Assembly (NCBI GenBank): GCA_003024985.2
Contig: PXIH01S0000218.1
Direction: 5' to 3' (one strand)
DNA from: Euperipatoides rowelli
Lineage: Eukaryota > Onychophora > Udeonychophora > Euonychophora > Peripatopsidae
DNA: 12,793 bases
Part shown: in pieces, positions 1-8,604 of the stretch
Position numbering within the stretch: position 1 is the first letter of the stretch
Layout: each line of letters begins with the position of its first letter
Notes under the pieces: model-generated
Told to the model about the DNA's origin: nothing
What the model saw: only the letters and a program-made list of their open reading frames with translations
Database searches by the model: none
Made by a program: the position numbers and the translations under genes

Positions 1-1700
1 AAAAAAAAAAAGCTAATAAGTCTCTTTCAGACTTATGCTAATCTTATCTTTCATGTTTTAAGTAATCTTTATTTTAACAAAAAAAAAAAAATTCATATTT
101 TTAAATATTCAAGTACTTTTAATCTCTGTTGATCATTTGCGCAGTATAATAATTATTGACCTTGTAATTATTTTTTCCTCTTGGTTATTTCCCCATGTTC
201 CCCTCCTCCAAACATTTTCTCTTCTATATGATGATTTGAAAATTGCAAATTTTGTTGAACAAAGATTATTACATTATCATTAATACAAGATTGTTTCAAG
301 CTCTGAAAGATTTGTTCCTGCTGTCATAGGTATAATGGTTGGTGTTAATTTGCAAATATTTATTCTTCGTACTTCTTGTCCTATCTGTCAGCGTTCATGA
401 TCGTGATGTAATGAAAGGTAAAATAAATAGTCATTTTTTTTTTTGCTGATACACAGAATCATTAGTAGAGTAGAGAAATTTTAATGCATAAAAAAATCAT
501 TAATCTTATTTATTAATTTAAATTGTAATTGAAATTAGCGTATAAATGATTAAAAAATCTGCTTATGATATTTAAATTAACACTGCTGCTGCTGTATGTT
601 GGAAATACATTTGCACATATAGTCTAGTTTTGTTTTATGGAAGCATTTTTGACAAGCACCTAAAAATGGTTGGAATTATCAACATTTTACAGGGTTTTTA
701 ACTTCTACGCATCTATTTCTGTCATTAGGGTAGGACTGACGGGAATTAGGTCAAAATTATCAAAATCCATCAAAAAATGATTAATTCACCCCTTCATCGT
801 CATAGGGTTGGGGCCTAGTGGGTTAATACATAGTTGGAGTTAGGTTTCAAGGTTATGGTAAGGTTTATAACTCTAAATTTTAAAATTAATGCTGTTAACC
901 ATTTGATCATGTGACTAAAATGTCCATAATTACATCCTGCTTTTAGGCCTATGTGTTTTAACTTATATCGGGAGAAAGGATTATGTGGGTTTGCTATAAA
1001 AAAAAATTCTGCATTTATGTTATCGGTGTACAAAAAAATATTTAAATCATGAACGGGATTGCCTGGATGCACCTTCCCCCCTTCCCTAAAATCATGACAT
1101 TGGGCTATTTCTTATAAAGAAAATAGAGAAAGGAATCTTAAAACACACAAAGTGTAATGAATAATGGTTCTACTTATCAATCATAAATAACTTATGTGTT
1201 TCTTAAATGTCTAGTAATTTGTTGTGTTGTAATGTTATGTGATGTCTGTACAGGCTATGTGCGACTTGGTGTGAACCAAAGTATTTATACTGTATATCCC
1301 ATAGTACTGAGAGTAGGTTACCCTTATGGGGTCGGCAGAATCACTGACCAAAACGAAAAGAATGAAACAAAGAAATATGAATAAAGCTAGTCATTCTATA
1401 TGTAAGTCTGTTCATCAGTTATTACAGGAGTAGACTACTATAACTCCTATAAAAAATGAGACTTGTTTAAACAATATTTGAACCTGCCTGTATCATCCCC
1501 ATATGAATGTGAATTTGACATAAGGTGTGACTAACAATAGACATAGGGTGTCAATAACTCATAAAAACAATCTGAATGGAATATTTGAGTATATAATTTG
1601 TATAAATTTGGCTCACTTTATTGATATTGATCAAAATTGAGCCTAGGTTTCCGATTCTTCAGTAATAAAGCCCGCTGGAAACATCAGATGATCTCTTAAG
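1..1700. other. A/T-rich stretch with no recognisable gene
   Basis: I see no coding sequence, RNA gene or bounded mobile element here. The stretch has A/T homopolymers (1-11, 80-91, 435-444), a short (CTG)4 run near 583-594, and a motif near 838-870 resembling part of the 5337/6298 MITE family (both share GGTTATGGTAAGGTT or a one-base variant). Two short, imperfectly repeated segments beginning GACATA occur near 1515-1557. The open frame at 1196-1384 starts with a hydrophobic run but has no identifiable family. Confidence refers to the absence of an evident gene. Confidence 0.6.
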
Positions 1701-1701
1701 G

Positions 1702-2028
1702 CAGCCATTTCCAAACTGGGTGTCACAACATATTGGTGTGTTACTCATCAGTCGTAATTTGGTTGTCACATTCCCAAAGCATACATAATATAATATTTTC
1801 TACAATCAAAGTTTAAATATATTTAAAAAAAAGTAAACGTACCTACAATACACACATTGCAAATGACTATTTTCGGGGCATAGAGTTACCTTGAAATCAA
1901 TTGAGCAGCTATATTGAGAGCTTTGAGAATAAAAAAAAAATACTCCCAATTCTACTGCGTGTCACAATTTTTTTATTTCATATCGTCAGGGTGTCGGCGT
2001 GTCGCAACAGCAAAAAAGTTTGGAAATC
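1702..2028. mobile_element. Degraded hAT-like MITE
   Basis: The left end reads CAGCCATTTCCAAACTGGGT followed by GTCACAAC. The right end read on the minus strand is GGATTTCCAAACTTTTTTGC followed by a GCGACACGC stretch. The shared inverted core is ATTTCCAAACT (11 bp). A CAG-initial terminus, a TTTCCAAACT core and a nearby GTCGC/GTCAC motif are the pattern of many hAT-superfamily short elements; that is family knowledge, not a database match. The interior is A/T-rich and has no transposase coding potential, so it would be non-autonomous. I could not find an 8-bp target-site duplication, and the right boundary is uncertain, so the element is old or truncated. An open frame at 1901-2101 lies mostly inside it and is not a gene. 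Confidence 0.45.
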
Positions 2029-2029
2029 C

Positions 2030-3284
2030 AAAACTCTCAAACACGATCTTTCTTTGTTGTTTGTAAGATTAACATTCACTGCATTTTTTTGGCTTACATA
2101 ATTGTTGCTTTTCATGATATTAAGGCAGGATTTGAGGTAATTTTTTTTGTTTCGAGTCAGTATTTGATTTAAATATTAATTACTGTAAAAAACAATTGAT
2201 AAAGGTATATTGTAGTCAAGTATGTTTATAAATAAAAAAGTGTTTTATTGTAATACATAATAACTATACCATGTACAGTATACAATACAATTATTAATAA
2301 ATATAGCTAACTATACTCAATAAATTAAATAATATCCCTAGAGGTGATATAAATTTCTCCACACTCACTTTGCATAGGTAGGTTAATAGCATTATAGTAG
2401 TGATGGAATCAGATTATAAAAAGAAAAAAAAAACAATATAGGAAGTTACTATGGATTTATTATTTATAAGTTGATCAATTATGTGTTTTCGGAAAAAAAC
2501 ATAACACCATTTATGACTACCATAGTTTTATTTATTTCAATTACATCTAAAGAAAACATATTTATTTATGTGCATATTTTTTTTTTTTGTAATTTATCAG
2601 TTCTTAGTAGAAATTTGAATTTTGTTTTGGCTAAATAATAAATGAAAAATTGTTTTCTGCAAATCAATATGCTAGATTTATGTTTAGTAATCAGTAAAAT
2701 GGGGGAAAACCTGCCGAATAAAAAAACATCCGGCTGGGTTGACTCACTCTGCATGTTTAAAAAAAAACAATTGACCACACTTACTAGGAAGAGAAACTTA
2801 TCAAAATTGGGTATTGTTATTTTAACTCCTATTAAGAAATTTTGCAGAATAGTATTTCTAGATTTAATTACTAATGAATGTTATAGTTTAGAAGTAAATA
2901 AATTACAGTATATTACTTTATAAATTTTTAAAAAATATAAAACTGTGATATGAAAGCTGATACGCAAGATAGATATTTAATTAAAACAATAGAAAGTCTG
3001 ATTGGTTAATTAGCATCACTCGAGAAGTGGACTTTACGTAACCTATCGCGTTTAGCTGTGGTTGTTTACACATTTTTTTTTTAATAAATAGCCGGATCTT
3101 AACCAGAATTGCTATTCTAGGTCACATGATGATTATATTAATAATAAAATAAGCAAAAATAATCATTATAATAATTTATTATGTTTACTACTTTTTGAAA
3201 ATAATATCAAGTGTGAAGTCTGTATTTATATGCTGCTCGTGTTATTCCAATATAGCAAGGCCAATATCAAATGACGCCGATTTG
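2030..3284. other. A/T-rich stretch with no recognisable gene
   Basis: Positions 2030-3284 contain many A/T homopolymers (for example 2425-2434 and 2579-2588) but no identifiable domain, RNA gene or terminal repeats. A plus-strand open frame of 93 codons at 2642-2923 overlaps a minus-strand frame of 70 codons at 2566-2778. Neither shows a motif, and both look like chance frames. Confidence 0.55.
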
Positions 3285-3410
3285 CTATCTTTGTCAGGTA
3301 AAGGCTTGAAATCAAATGGACTAATTGTTGAAATACTTGTACAGAATCACCATCAAAATTATCCATTGTCCTATTGTGGTTCAGTTTGTTTAAAAAATAA
3401 AATCAAAACA
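3285..3410 (+). repeat. Diverged direct repeat, copy 1
   Basis: The segment beginning CTATCTTTGTCAG and continuing through CTAATTGTTGAAATACTTGT recurs about 508 bp downstream at 3793-3915. By hand the first 60-70 bases match at roughly four in five positions, after which an indel is needed. Copy 1 lies inside an 88-codon open frame (3195-3461); in copy 2 the same frame is broken by stops. The family is unknown. It could be a decayed mobile element or a local duplication. Confidence 0.6.
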
Positions 3411-3792
3411 GTAATCTACGCAGGAATGGCAAATAGGATTTGTCAAGCGTGCCAAAACTGAACAAATGTTGATGTTATTTGGCCAAAGTGCCGAAATGTG
3501 GGTATCTAAGTTGAATATTTTTGATAAGTTTTTTTTTTATGGTTGTTTTGTTTCCCTTTTGACAGATTTGATAAGCTTTTTTTTAATTCATTTTTTATTA
3601 TTGATTTAAAAAGATTTTTACTAAATAAAAATATCCACCAGAAAAAAAAAAAAGTTATTTACAATTCAATTTTTAAAATAATTGTCTTTAGCTCCTCCCA
3701 CTTAAAACAACATTGTCCACTGTATACACCAGGAGAGATATTTTGTGATGTCATAGCTTAGAGATGAATACACCTTTCTATACTTAACTATA

Positions 3793-3915
3793 GAATATTT
3801 ACTATCTTTGTCAGCATAAGGCTGGAAATCCTATGCACTAATTATTTAATTACTTGTAAAAAATCAATCAGACTCATCCTTTGTGCTATTATGATAAAAT
3901 TGGTTTTTTTAAAAA
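3793..3915 (+). repeat. Diverged direct repeat, copy 2
   Basis: This is the second copy of the repeat at 3285-3410, beginning CTATCTTTGTCAG and containing GCACTAATTATTTAATTACT. When read in the frame that is open in copy 1 it gives LLSLSA, a stop, then GWKSYALII and a further stop, so any coding ancestry is broken here. Confidence 0.6.
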
Positions 3916-4040
3916 AATCAAAATGACCTTTAATATATAAGTTAAACATACTATTGGTAAATCATTACAAAGAAAACAGCTGTAGAGACAGTTTCGTCAT
4001 CAAACTAATCTCACTCAAAAAATTTAAAAGCTTCAATTAG

Positions 4041-4090
4041 TATATCCCAGTATTGATGCTCTAAGTATAGAGCATCAATACTGGGATATA
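4041..4090. repeat. Perfect 23-bp inverted repeat with a 4-nt loop
   Basis: The left arm (4041-4063, starting TATATCCCAGTATTGATGCT) is exactly complementary to the right arm (4068-4090, ending TACTGGGATATA). The loop is AGTA at 4064-4067. There is no mismatch over 23 pairs, which suggests recent formation or selection. No T-run follows directly, and the eukaryotic context makes a rho-independent terminator irrelevant. Confidence 0.9.
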
Positions 4091-4093
4091 CAG

Positions 4094-4110
4094 TAGCCTA
4101 CTGTAGGCTA
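4094..4110. repeat. Small stem of TAGCCTA / TAGGCTA
   Basis: TAGCCTA (4094-4100) and TAGGCTA (4104-4110) are separated by CTG and are exact reverse complements. The stem sits immediately beside the larger hairpin. The heptamer is also scattered elsewhere in the window. Confidence 0.7.
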
Positions 4111-4198
4111 TAGAGCCTATTTCGTCATCAAAAAAATTGAAATATTAATTAATTTTCTGTTTAAATAACTTATTTTTTAATGCATTTTTAAAAAAAAA

Positions 4199-4238
4199 TT
4201 TTTCACTAAAATAAATAATTTTTCACTAAAATAAATAA
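4199..4238 (+). repeat. Perfect 20-bp tandem duplication
   Basis: TTTTTCACTAAAATAAATAA occurs twice head to tail (4199-4218 and 4219-4238) with no difference. This looks like a recent slippage or local duplication. Confidence 0.9.
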
Positions 4239-4252
4239 TAAAAAAACAATTC

Positions 4253-4278
4253 ATTTGACCTTTAACTAAAGGTCAAAT
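4253..4278. repeat. 12-bp inverted repeat
   Basis: ATTTGACCTTTA (4253-4264) and TAAAGGTCAAAT (4267-4278) are exact reverse complements separated by AC, which makes a near-palindrome. No function can be assigned. Confidence 0.8.
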
Positions 4279-4443
4279 TGAAGCTCTGAAATTTTTTTGA
4301 GATTGAGACCATAATAGTATTTCAGTAGGCCAAATATTTTATTGGTGGGTTAGTGTTGTGCCTATAAAAAAATATTTTGTTTGGGATATCTGTTTTAGGC
4401 TAAATCATTGAATTAATTTATTTTAATGAATTAAAAATAAAAG

Positions 4444-4846
4444 CACTGTTTCCCCATAGAACATTTTGGACGGGTGCGCCAACCGGCTGGTTTTAATGAC
4501 CACCTGGTTAATTAATCTTGAGAATTGACGTGGAAAAATAATGAGCAAGAATGGAAAAGTAATTTAAGGCATTTGTATTTGTTTTGTACACCTGGCCCGG
4601 GTGGAATTAGACTCATTCTCTAAAGAATTTAATTGCAAATTAAAATAACTGTAGATTACAGCTATTTTAATTTCTTATTGGACTTTTTTTTTTTTGCATG
4701 CGTCCAAATACACATCTGATATTTTTCAGCGGGTATTTCAATTATTTTATGTGTGAAATATGTGTCTACATGCGTTTACGGTGATCTCTGCACCCGGGTA
4801 TTGCTGCATTCCACCCGGCTGGTAAAAATTTATGGGGAGAACACTG
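4444..4846. mobile_element. hAT-like MITE, 403 bp
   Basis: The left end reads CACTGTTTCCCCATA. The right end read on the minus strand is CAGTGTTCTCCCCATA, differing by one substitution, one mismatch and a one-base indel. Inside the left terminus lies an ACCGGCTGG block and inside the right a CCACCCGGCTGG block, so inverted similarity extends further in patches. The direct repeat TAAAAG abuts both ends (4438-4443 and 4847-4852). A CAGTG terminus is typical of the hAT superfamily, whose usual target duplication is 8 bp; only 6 bp are evident here. The interior has G+C-rich patches (CCCGGGTGG, CACCCGGGTA) against an A/T-rich background and no transposase coding, so this would be a non-autonomous copy. 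Confidence 0.7.
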
Positions 4847-5336
4847 TAAAAGTGTATTTTTATTCTGACTTTTTTTGGTAAGGGAGCTAAAAAAAGATAT
4901 TAATGGCCCAATATGACATCTAATTTTCATATTTTTTTAATGATAGAGATGCTAAAATTTAATTTTTCTTCTTACATTTTAACCATGTTGTAGGGGGGTG
5001 AAAAGAGAAAGACACAAAAAAGTTTCCTTCAGCTAAATGCACCTTGTGAGCAATAGTTAAATTGCAATAAAAAAATAAACAGTTAAACACAAATGTAGGC
5101 TACTATAATTGAAATAGGCTAACTTATTATTTTTACCCAATTATGCTCTAACACTGAATATGGTAATAACACTTTCAACACAACCACATTAATGTTTGGA
5201 ATGTGAGAATGAGATGTTCCATTCACTAAATAATGGCAAATTTATCTCCTGATTTTAAATTATAATAAAGTCCACATCTGTAATGCTCAATGCAGCCAGT
5301 ACTTGTTCTTTTCTCCCATGCCTGTATTAAATTTTT
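4847..5336. other. No recognisable feature
   Basis: The 490 bases between the hAT-like MITE and the next MITE hold A/T-rich sequence with no gene, no terminal repeats and no RNA motif that I can recognise. Two copies of TAGGCTA (5096-5102 and 5115-5121) lie here. Confidence 0.55.
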
Positions 5337-5583
5337 GGTCAGATTCCGTTATCTGCCCACCAACATAATTAATGTATGAGTCGCACGACAACTAAAATAG
5401 TAGTGTGTGGAATTACTATTTTTCTTGACCTTTTTAGTATATTTTTTTTACAGTCCTAACCTTACCGTAACCCTGAACCGTATGATAATCTAGAGGTGAA
5501 ACAATTTTTTGCTGAGTGCCGATTTAGATAATTTCAACTTACGTCCGTCAGCCATATTGGTGGGCAGATAACGTATCTTGGCC
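5337..5583 (+). mobile_element. MITE family A, copy 1 (8-bp target duplication)
   Basis: The ends carry inverted repeats. The left begins GGTCAGATTCC followed by GTTATCTGCCCACCAA, and the right ends with TTGGTGGGCAGATAAC and then a degraded GTATCTTGGCC. The 16-bp core (5348-5363 against 5557-5572) is perfect. The flanks AAATTTTT (5329-5336) and AAATTTTA (5584-5591) match at 7 of 8 positions, consistent with an 8-bp target-site duplication. A second copy in the same orientation lies at 6298-6545, which confirms a mobile family. There is no coding capacity. An 8-bp duplication is known for hAT, P and Merlin superfamilies; the GG-initial terminus would fit Merlin better than a typical CA-initial hAT, but I cannot decide from sequence alone. 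Confidence 0.85.
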
Positions 5584-5591
5584 AAATTTTA

Positions 5592-6297
5592 TTTGTCATT
5601 TGTTACAAGTTTGCACATACGCTGTTTTTTCAAACATTGATATTTTTTGTAGGAATTGCATAGAGAAGTGCTGTGTTTATATTGCAATTGAATTAAATAA
5701 AAATTAATTGACCGAAATGAAGACGGAAAATAGGTTATCTACTGTAGAAAATAAGAGTGTAAGAGTTTTTTGTTTTTTGATGGCATCCATCTCTTACTTC
5801 TCATTCCCCCGCCCATCCCCTTTCCATATTTCAAACAAATATTTATTAAAGCTAAGAGTTATTTACAAACTTCAACATAAACATTCATGCATCGATTATA
5901 GAATGTATGAATTTTTTTTTTTTTTGTGACAGTTTCCCTCTATTTTTATTCTTTTTTCTCTCTCTCTAGCCTCCCCGTCCTCACTCACATATTTCAAAGA
6001 AATAACAAAACCAAATGTTAGTTACAAACTTCAACATAAATAAATAATTGCAGTGTTTTAAATTAGAGCAAAATTTTCTTGATTGGATATGATTGTGTTG
6101 CTTTCAAAAGGTTGGGGGGAGGAGACAAGTGGGAGGATAGTGGTGGTGCAGGTTAGGATAACATCTGTGTGGGGAAAGGAATGATGAGAGATAATATAAT
6201 AAATTTAATTATAAAAATTGTAATAATGAGACTACTTATACTTAACAAAGTTTAAGCCTGTTAATGTGTTAGCAACTCATTAGCAACTGGGGTAGTC
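5592..6297. other. Gene-free spacer between the two MITE family A copies
   Basis: Apart from the diverged duplication described separately at 5809-6045, this spacer shows pyrimidine-rich tracts (5945-5970), a T-run at 5910-5925 and a purine/GT-rich stretch near 6110-6180. No gene is supported. A 73-codon open frame at 5708-5929 overlaps the duplication and ends in a poly-T tract. Confidence 0.5.
5809..6045 (+). repeat. Diverged tandem duplication, period about 165 bp
   Basis: A segment at about 5809-5881 (CCATATTTCAAA, then a variable stretch, then TTTACAAACTTCAACATAAA) recurs at about 5973-6041 (ACATATTTCAAAGAAATAAC, then GTTACAAACTTCAACATAAA). Each copy is preceded by a pyrimidine-rich tract and T-runs. 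The shared block ACAAACTTCAACATAAA is perfect, with indels before it. This is a local duplication of non-coding sequence. Confidence 0.7.
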
Positions 6298-6545
6298 GGT
6301 CATATTCCAATCTGACCACCAACATAATTAACGTTAGGAGTCGCACGACAAAAAAACATAGTAGCGTGTGGAATTAGTATTTTTTCTCGCTGATTTTAGT
6401 ATATTTTCTTTACAGTCCTAACCTTACCATAACCCTGAACCTTAGGATAATCTTGAGGTGAAATAATCTTTTGCTGAGCGCCTACATAGATAAGTTCAAC
6501 TTACTACCATCAGCCATATTGGTGGGCAGATAACTGAATCTGACC
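6298..6545 (+). mobile_element. MITE family A, copy 2 (8-bp target duplication)
   Basis: This copy aligns along its whole length with 5337-5583 at roughly 85% identity by eye, sharing long blocks such as GAGTCGCACGACA and ACAGTCCTAACCTTACC. The right terminus on the minus strand is GGTCAGATTCAGTTATCTGC followed by CCACCAA. The left terminus has decayed (GGTCATATTCC then AATCTGACCACCAA). The flanks GGGTAGTC (6290-6297) and TGGTAGTC (6546-6553) match at 7 of 8 positions. Because this flank differs from that of copy 1, the two copies are separate insertions and not a segmental duplication. Confidence 0.87.
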
Positions 6546-6628
6546 TGGTAGTCTCTTTTTGAGAGTTCTTTCCATTCATGAATAAAAAATAAGCTTAATC
6601 ATTATTTCTGTAGACTCAATTGAAGATA

Positions 6629-6664
6629 GAAGATAATGGATAAATGAATGGATGGATAAATGAA
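6629..6664 (+). repeat. Imperfect GGATAAATGAAT-type microsatellite
   Basis: A short run of variants of ATGGATAAATGA occurs here (ATGGATAAATGAATGG then ATGGATAAATGA). It is ordinary simple sequence. Confidence 0.6.
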
Positions 6665-6896
6665 AATATTTGTGTGTGAGGTTAGCAACCCAAATCCTAA
6701 TCAAGGCCCCGGGACTGGAAATCCAGGTGGGACCTTATATTTTTATATAAGCATTTTTTTTTGGTTGTTGGAACACTTGATAGGTGTTACAAGGTTCCTT
6801 TTAGCCTATATTTTTTGATGTTTTTTTTTCTTTTTCTGTTAAGTAGCTTATGTCATAACTACTGTATAGTTTCTTATGCAGTTTGGTCATATATCG

Positions 6897-6911
6897 CCCC
6901 CCCCCCCCCCC
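6897..6911 (+). repeat. Homopolymer of 15 C
   Basis: Fifteen consecutive C follow ATATCG and precede a locally G+C-rich stretch (6912-6980) containing GGGACCCAGGACTACAGCGC and GGGAGGGAGGTAGGG. Long C-runs are uncommon in an A/T-rich genome, and the true length may be poorly determined by sequencing. No gene is supported. Confidence 0.9.
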
Positions 6912-6989
6912 GCTCTGGGACCCAGGACTACAGCGCCAACTAATCCCTTTGTGAGTGGCCTGTGTAGGGAGGGAGGTAGGGAAAACGGA

Positions 6990-7786
6990 CATCATTTTTT
7001 ATTAAATTTAAGCTAGTTGTTATACTTATAACTTGAATTGCCATATATTTTTAGAAAAAAATTAAAAAAATAAAATTAATATAACTTTTGGGGTAAAAAT
7101 TACCTAAATTGATCATGTTAAAAATATCAATCATAATAGGGCTAGCAGAAATATACCTGATAAGAACATGTTATTCCAAATTTTAGTTAAATTGATTTAT
7201 TACTGTTTTCCTAAATTCATAAATCATTTTATCAAAGTAAAAAAAAAAATTAGATGGTAGGCTATCATAAAAGATTTATTCACTGTTAAAATTTCACCAA
7301 TTACACATCCTTTGAAAATACTAATAATGGTATGGATTTATAATAGTTGCATGTCTGCAATTTAGACTCAAATGGATTTAACAAAATGCTTCTATAGATC
7401 GTTGAAATGAATAAGAAAGCTAGTTAAAAAAGAAAATGATTGGTAATTTACTTTTAAGTGATGACAAAGATGAAAATGGGTGGGGAAAGGGCGGTGAAGC
7501 TAAGTGTTCAACAAATACCTTTCAGCATTACAAAATCTTTAAGTGTAATTATTTATGTACATATTCTGTGGGATTTAACATAATTTCTTATTGTAAAGTG
7601 ATTAGTTTAACAGATTAGCCAGGATTTTTGTTTATTTTACTTTCTTTTTATTTATAATAAATTAGGAATAGCATATTTTTAGAATTTTCTATTTAAATTT
7701 AATATTAAAATTCAGTTTCTGTCTTATAAATATTTGATTAGTAAAAACCATCGAGATATATTACTAAACAAACATGTATAGAGATT
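6990..7786. other. A/T-rich stretch with no recognisable gene
   Basis: About 800 bases of A/T-rich DNA hold no domain, RNA gene or terminal repeats that I can support. A 60-codon open frame at 7436-7618 has no identifiable motif. Confidence 0.55.
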
Positions 7787-7820
7787 GGATCTCAGACCTA
7801 CCAATGTAATGTAGCCCAAA

Positions 7821-7879
7821 AACAGCCAATTAGAGGTCAGCTTGCAGATAGAATGCAAGCCGACCTCTAATTGGCTGTT
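7821..7879. repeat. 26-bp inverted repeat with a 7-nt loop
   Basis: The left arm 7821-7846 (AACAGCCAATTAGAGGTC, A, GCTTGCA) pairs with the right arm 7854-7879 with a single mismatch out of 26. The loop is GATAGAA. The arms sit just inside the left terminus of the 7787-8258 element, so transcripts or single strands would fold strongly here. Confidence 0.9.
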
Positions 7880-7913
7880 ATTTTATGTATTTATTTATTT
7901 TTGCTTTAATATT

Positions 7914-8227
7914 CAAGTTGGAGTTAGGGTCAGTGTGTGGTTTAAGTTAGAGATCCTTTAATTTGCTATTATATTAATGTTGTAGTTAGGGTCAGTGTGC
8001 GTTTAAAGTTAGAGATTCTTTAATTTGCTATTATGTTATTTGCGACAATGTTATTTGTAAACCTTCTATCAAGTTGAAATAACTGCTAAACTGATAATCT
8101 AATCTATTATATTAATGTTGTAGTTAGGGTCAGGGTGCGGTTAAGGTTAGAGATATAAAATATTTTAATTTGCTATTCTTGTTGGATTTATGGTCAGTAT
8201 ACGGTTAAAGTTAGTAGATCATTTAAT
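7914..8227 (+). repeat. Degenerate minisatellite, four units of about 65 bp
   Basis: The units start near 7914, 7976, 8112 and 8180. Each contains a version of TTGTAGTTAGGGTCAGTGTG, then CGGTTAAAGTTAGAGAT and TTTAATTTGCTATTATATTA. Units 1-3 are well preserved and unit 4 is more diverged (TTGGATTTATGGTCAGTATA). About 75 bases of unrelated sequence (8038-8105) separate units 2 and 3. The whole array sits inside the TIR element at 7787-8258. Confidence 0.8.
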
Positions 8228-8604
8228 AGGCTGCATTACAATGGTAGGTCTGAGATTCAGATGCCAGGATCAAAATCTGCATAGCATTATGAAATCTTGT
8301 GGGAAGTACACTATGTGGCCATTTCCTTTTCATCAGAACACAATGAGCCCATTTTTATTAGCTCTGCTGTCTCTGCCAGCTGGACAAAATAGTTAAGTCC
8401 TTCATCGTGTCATCAATTCTTTAGCTCTTCGATAAAAGTGGAAGAAAGCTAGTCACTTGACTTGTAATAATGGCAATCACCTGTGTAGCGTGATATTTTC
8501 TGTTTTTTTTTAATTAGCTCAAATAAATTTCAAAAGAAAAGTTGATTAACAATATATACTTTTTTTAAAAAAAAGTACACTACCTTATTTTCTGGTTTAT
8601 TTAA

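Larger units (their letters stand above)
3983..4131. repeat. Short direct repeats flanking a hairpin
   Basis: A 22-bp segment at 3983-4004 (TAGAGACAG then TTTCGTCATCAAA) recurs at 4110-4131 with about 19 of 22 bases matching. The shared core is TTTCGTCATCAAA. The two copies bracket the perfect hairpin at 4041-4090 and a smaller stem at 4094-4110. They could be the ends of a small element or the traces of a local rearrangement. Confidence 0.55.
7787..8258. mobile_element. 472-bp TIR element carrying an internal minisatellite
   Basis: The left end 7787-7816 (GGATCTCAGACCTACCAATG then TAATGTAGCC) and the reverse complement of 8229-8258 (GAATCTCAGACCTACCATTG then TAATGCAGCC) match at 27 of 30 positions. 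These are terminal inverted repeats of an element of about 472 bp. Between them are a 26-bp-arm hairpin near the left end and four degenerate copies of a ~65-bp repeat. I found no clear target-site duplication, so the exact ends and the superfamily are unknown. No transposase is encoded; a 68-codon frame at 8190-8396 crosses the right terminus and is not a gene. Confidence 0.7.

Noticed and set aside
1196-1384. Small secreted protein of 62 codons
   Set aside because: The N-terminus is hydrophobic and Cys-rich, like a signal peptide, but the frame is short with no family resemblance. The internal CTGTACAG could equally be a splice acceptor-like chance string.
2642-2923. 93-codon open frame as a gene
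   Set aside because: It overlaps an open frame on the other strand, has no motif, and is within the length expected by chance for many frames in a window of this size.
4041-4090. Rho-independent terminator
   Set aside because: The hairpin is too long and A/T-rich, has no downstream T-run, and the sequence is eukaryotic in character.
6801-6995. Pair of overlapping open frames around the poly-C run with proline or glycine runs
   Set aside because: The P-run and G-run are direct translations of the C homopolymer; there is no other coding sign.
7920-8160. Interstitial telomeric repeat
   Set aside because: The TTAGGG occurrences belong to a ~65-bp minisatellite unit (GTTAGGGTCAGTG...) and are not tandem hexamers.
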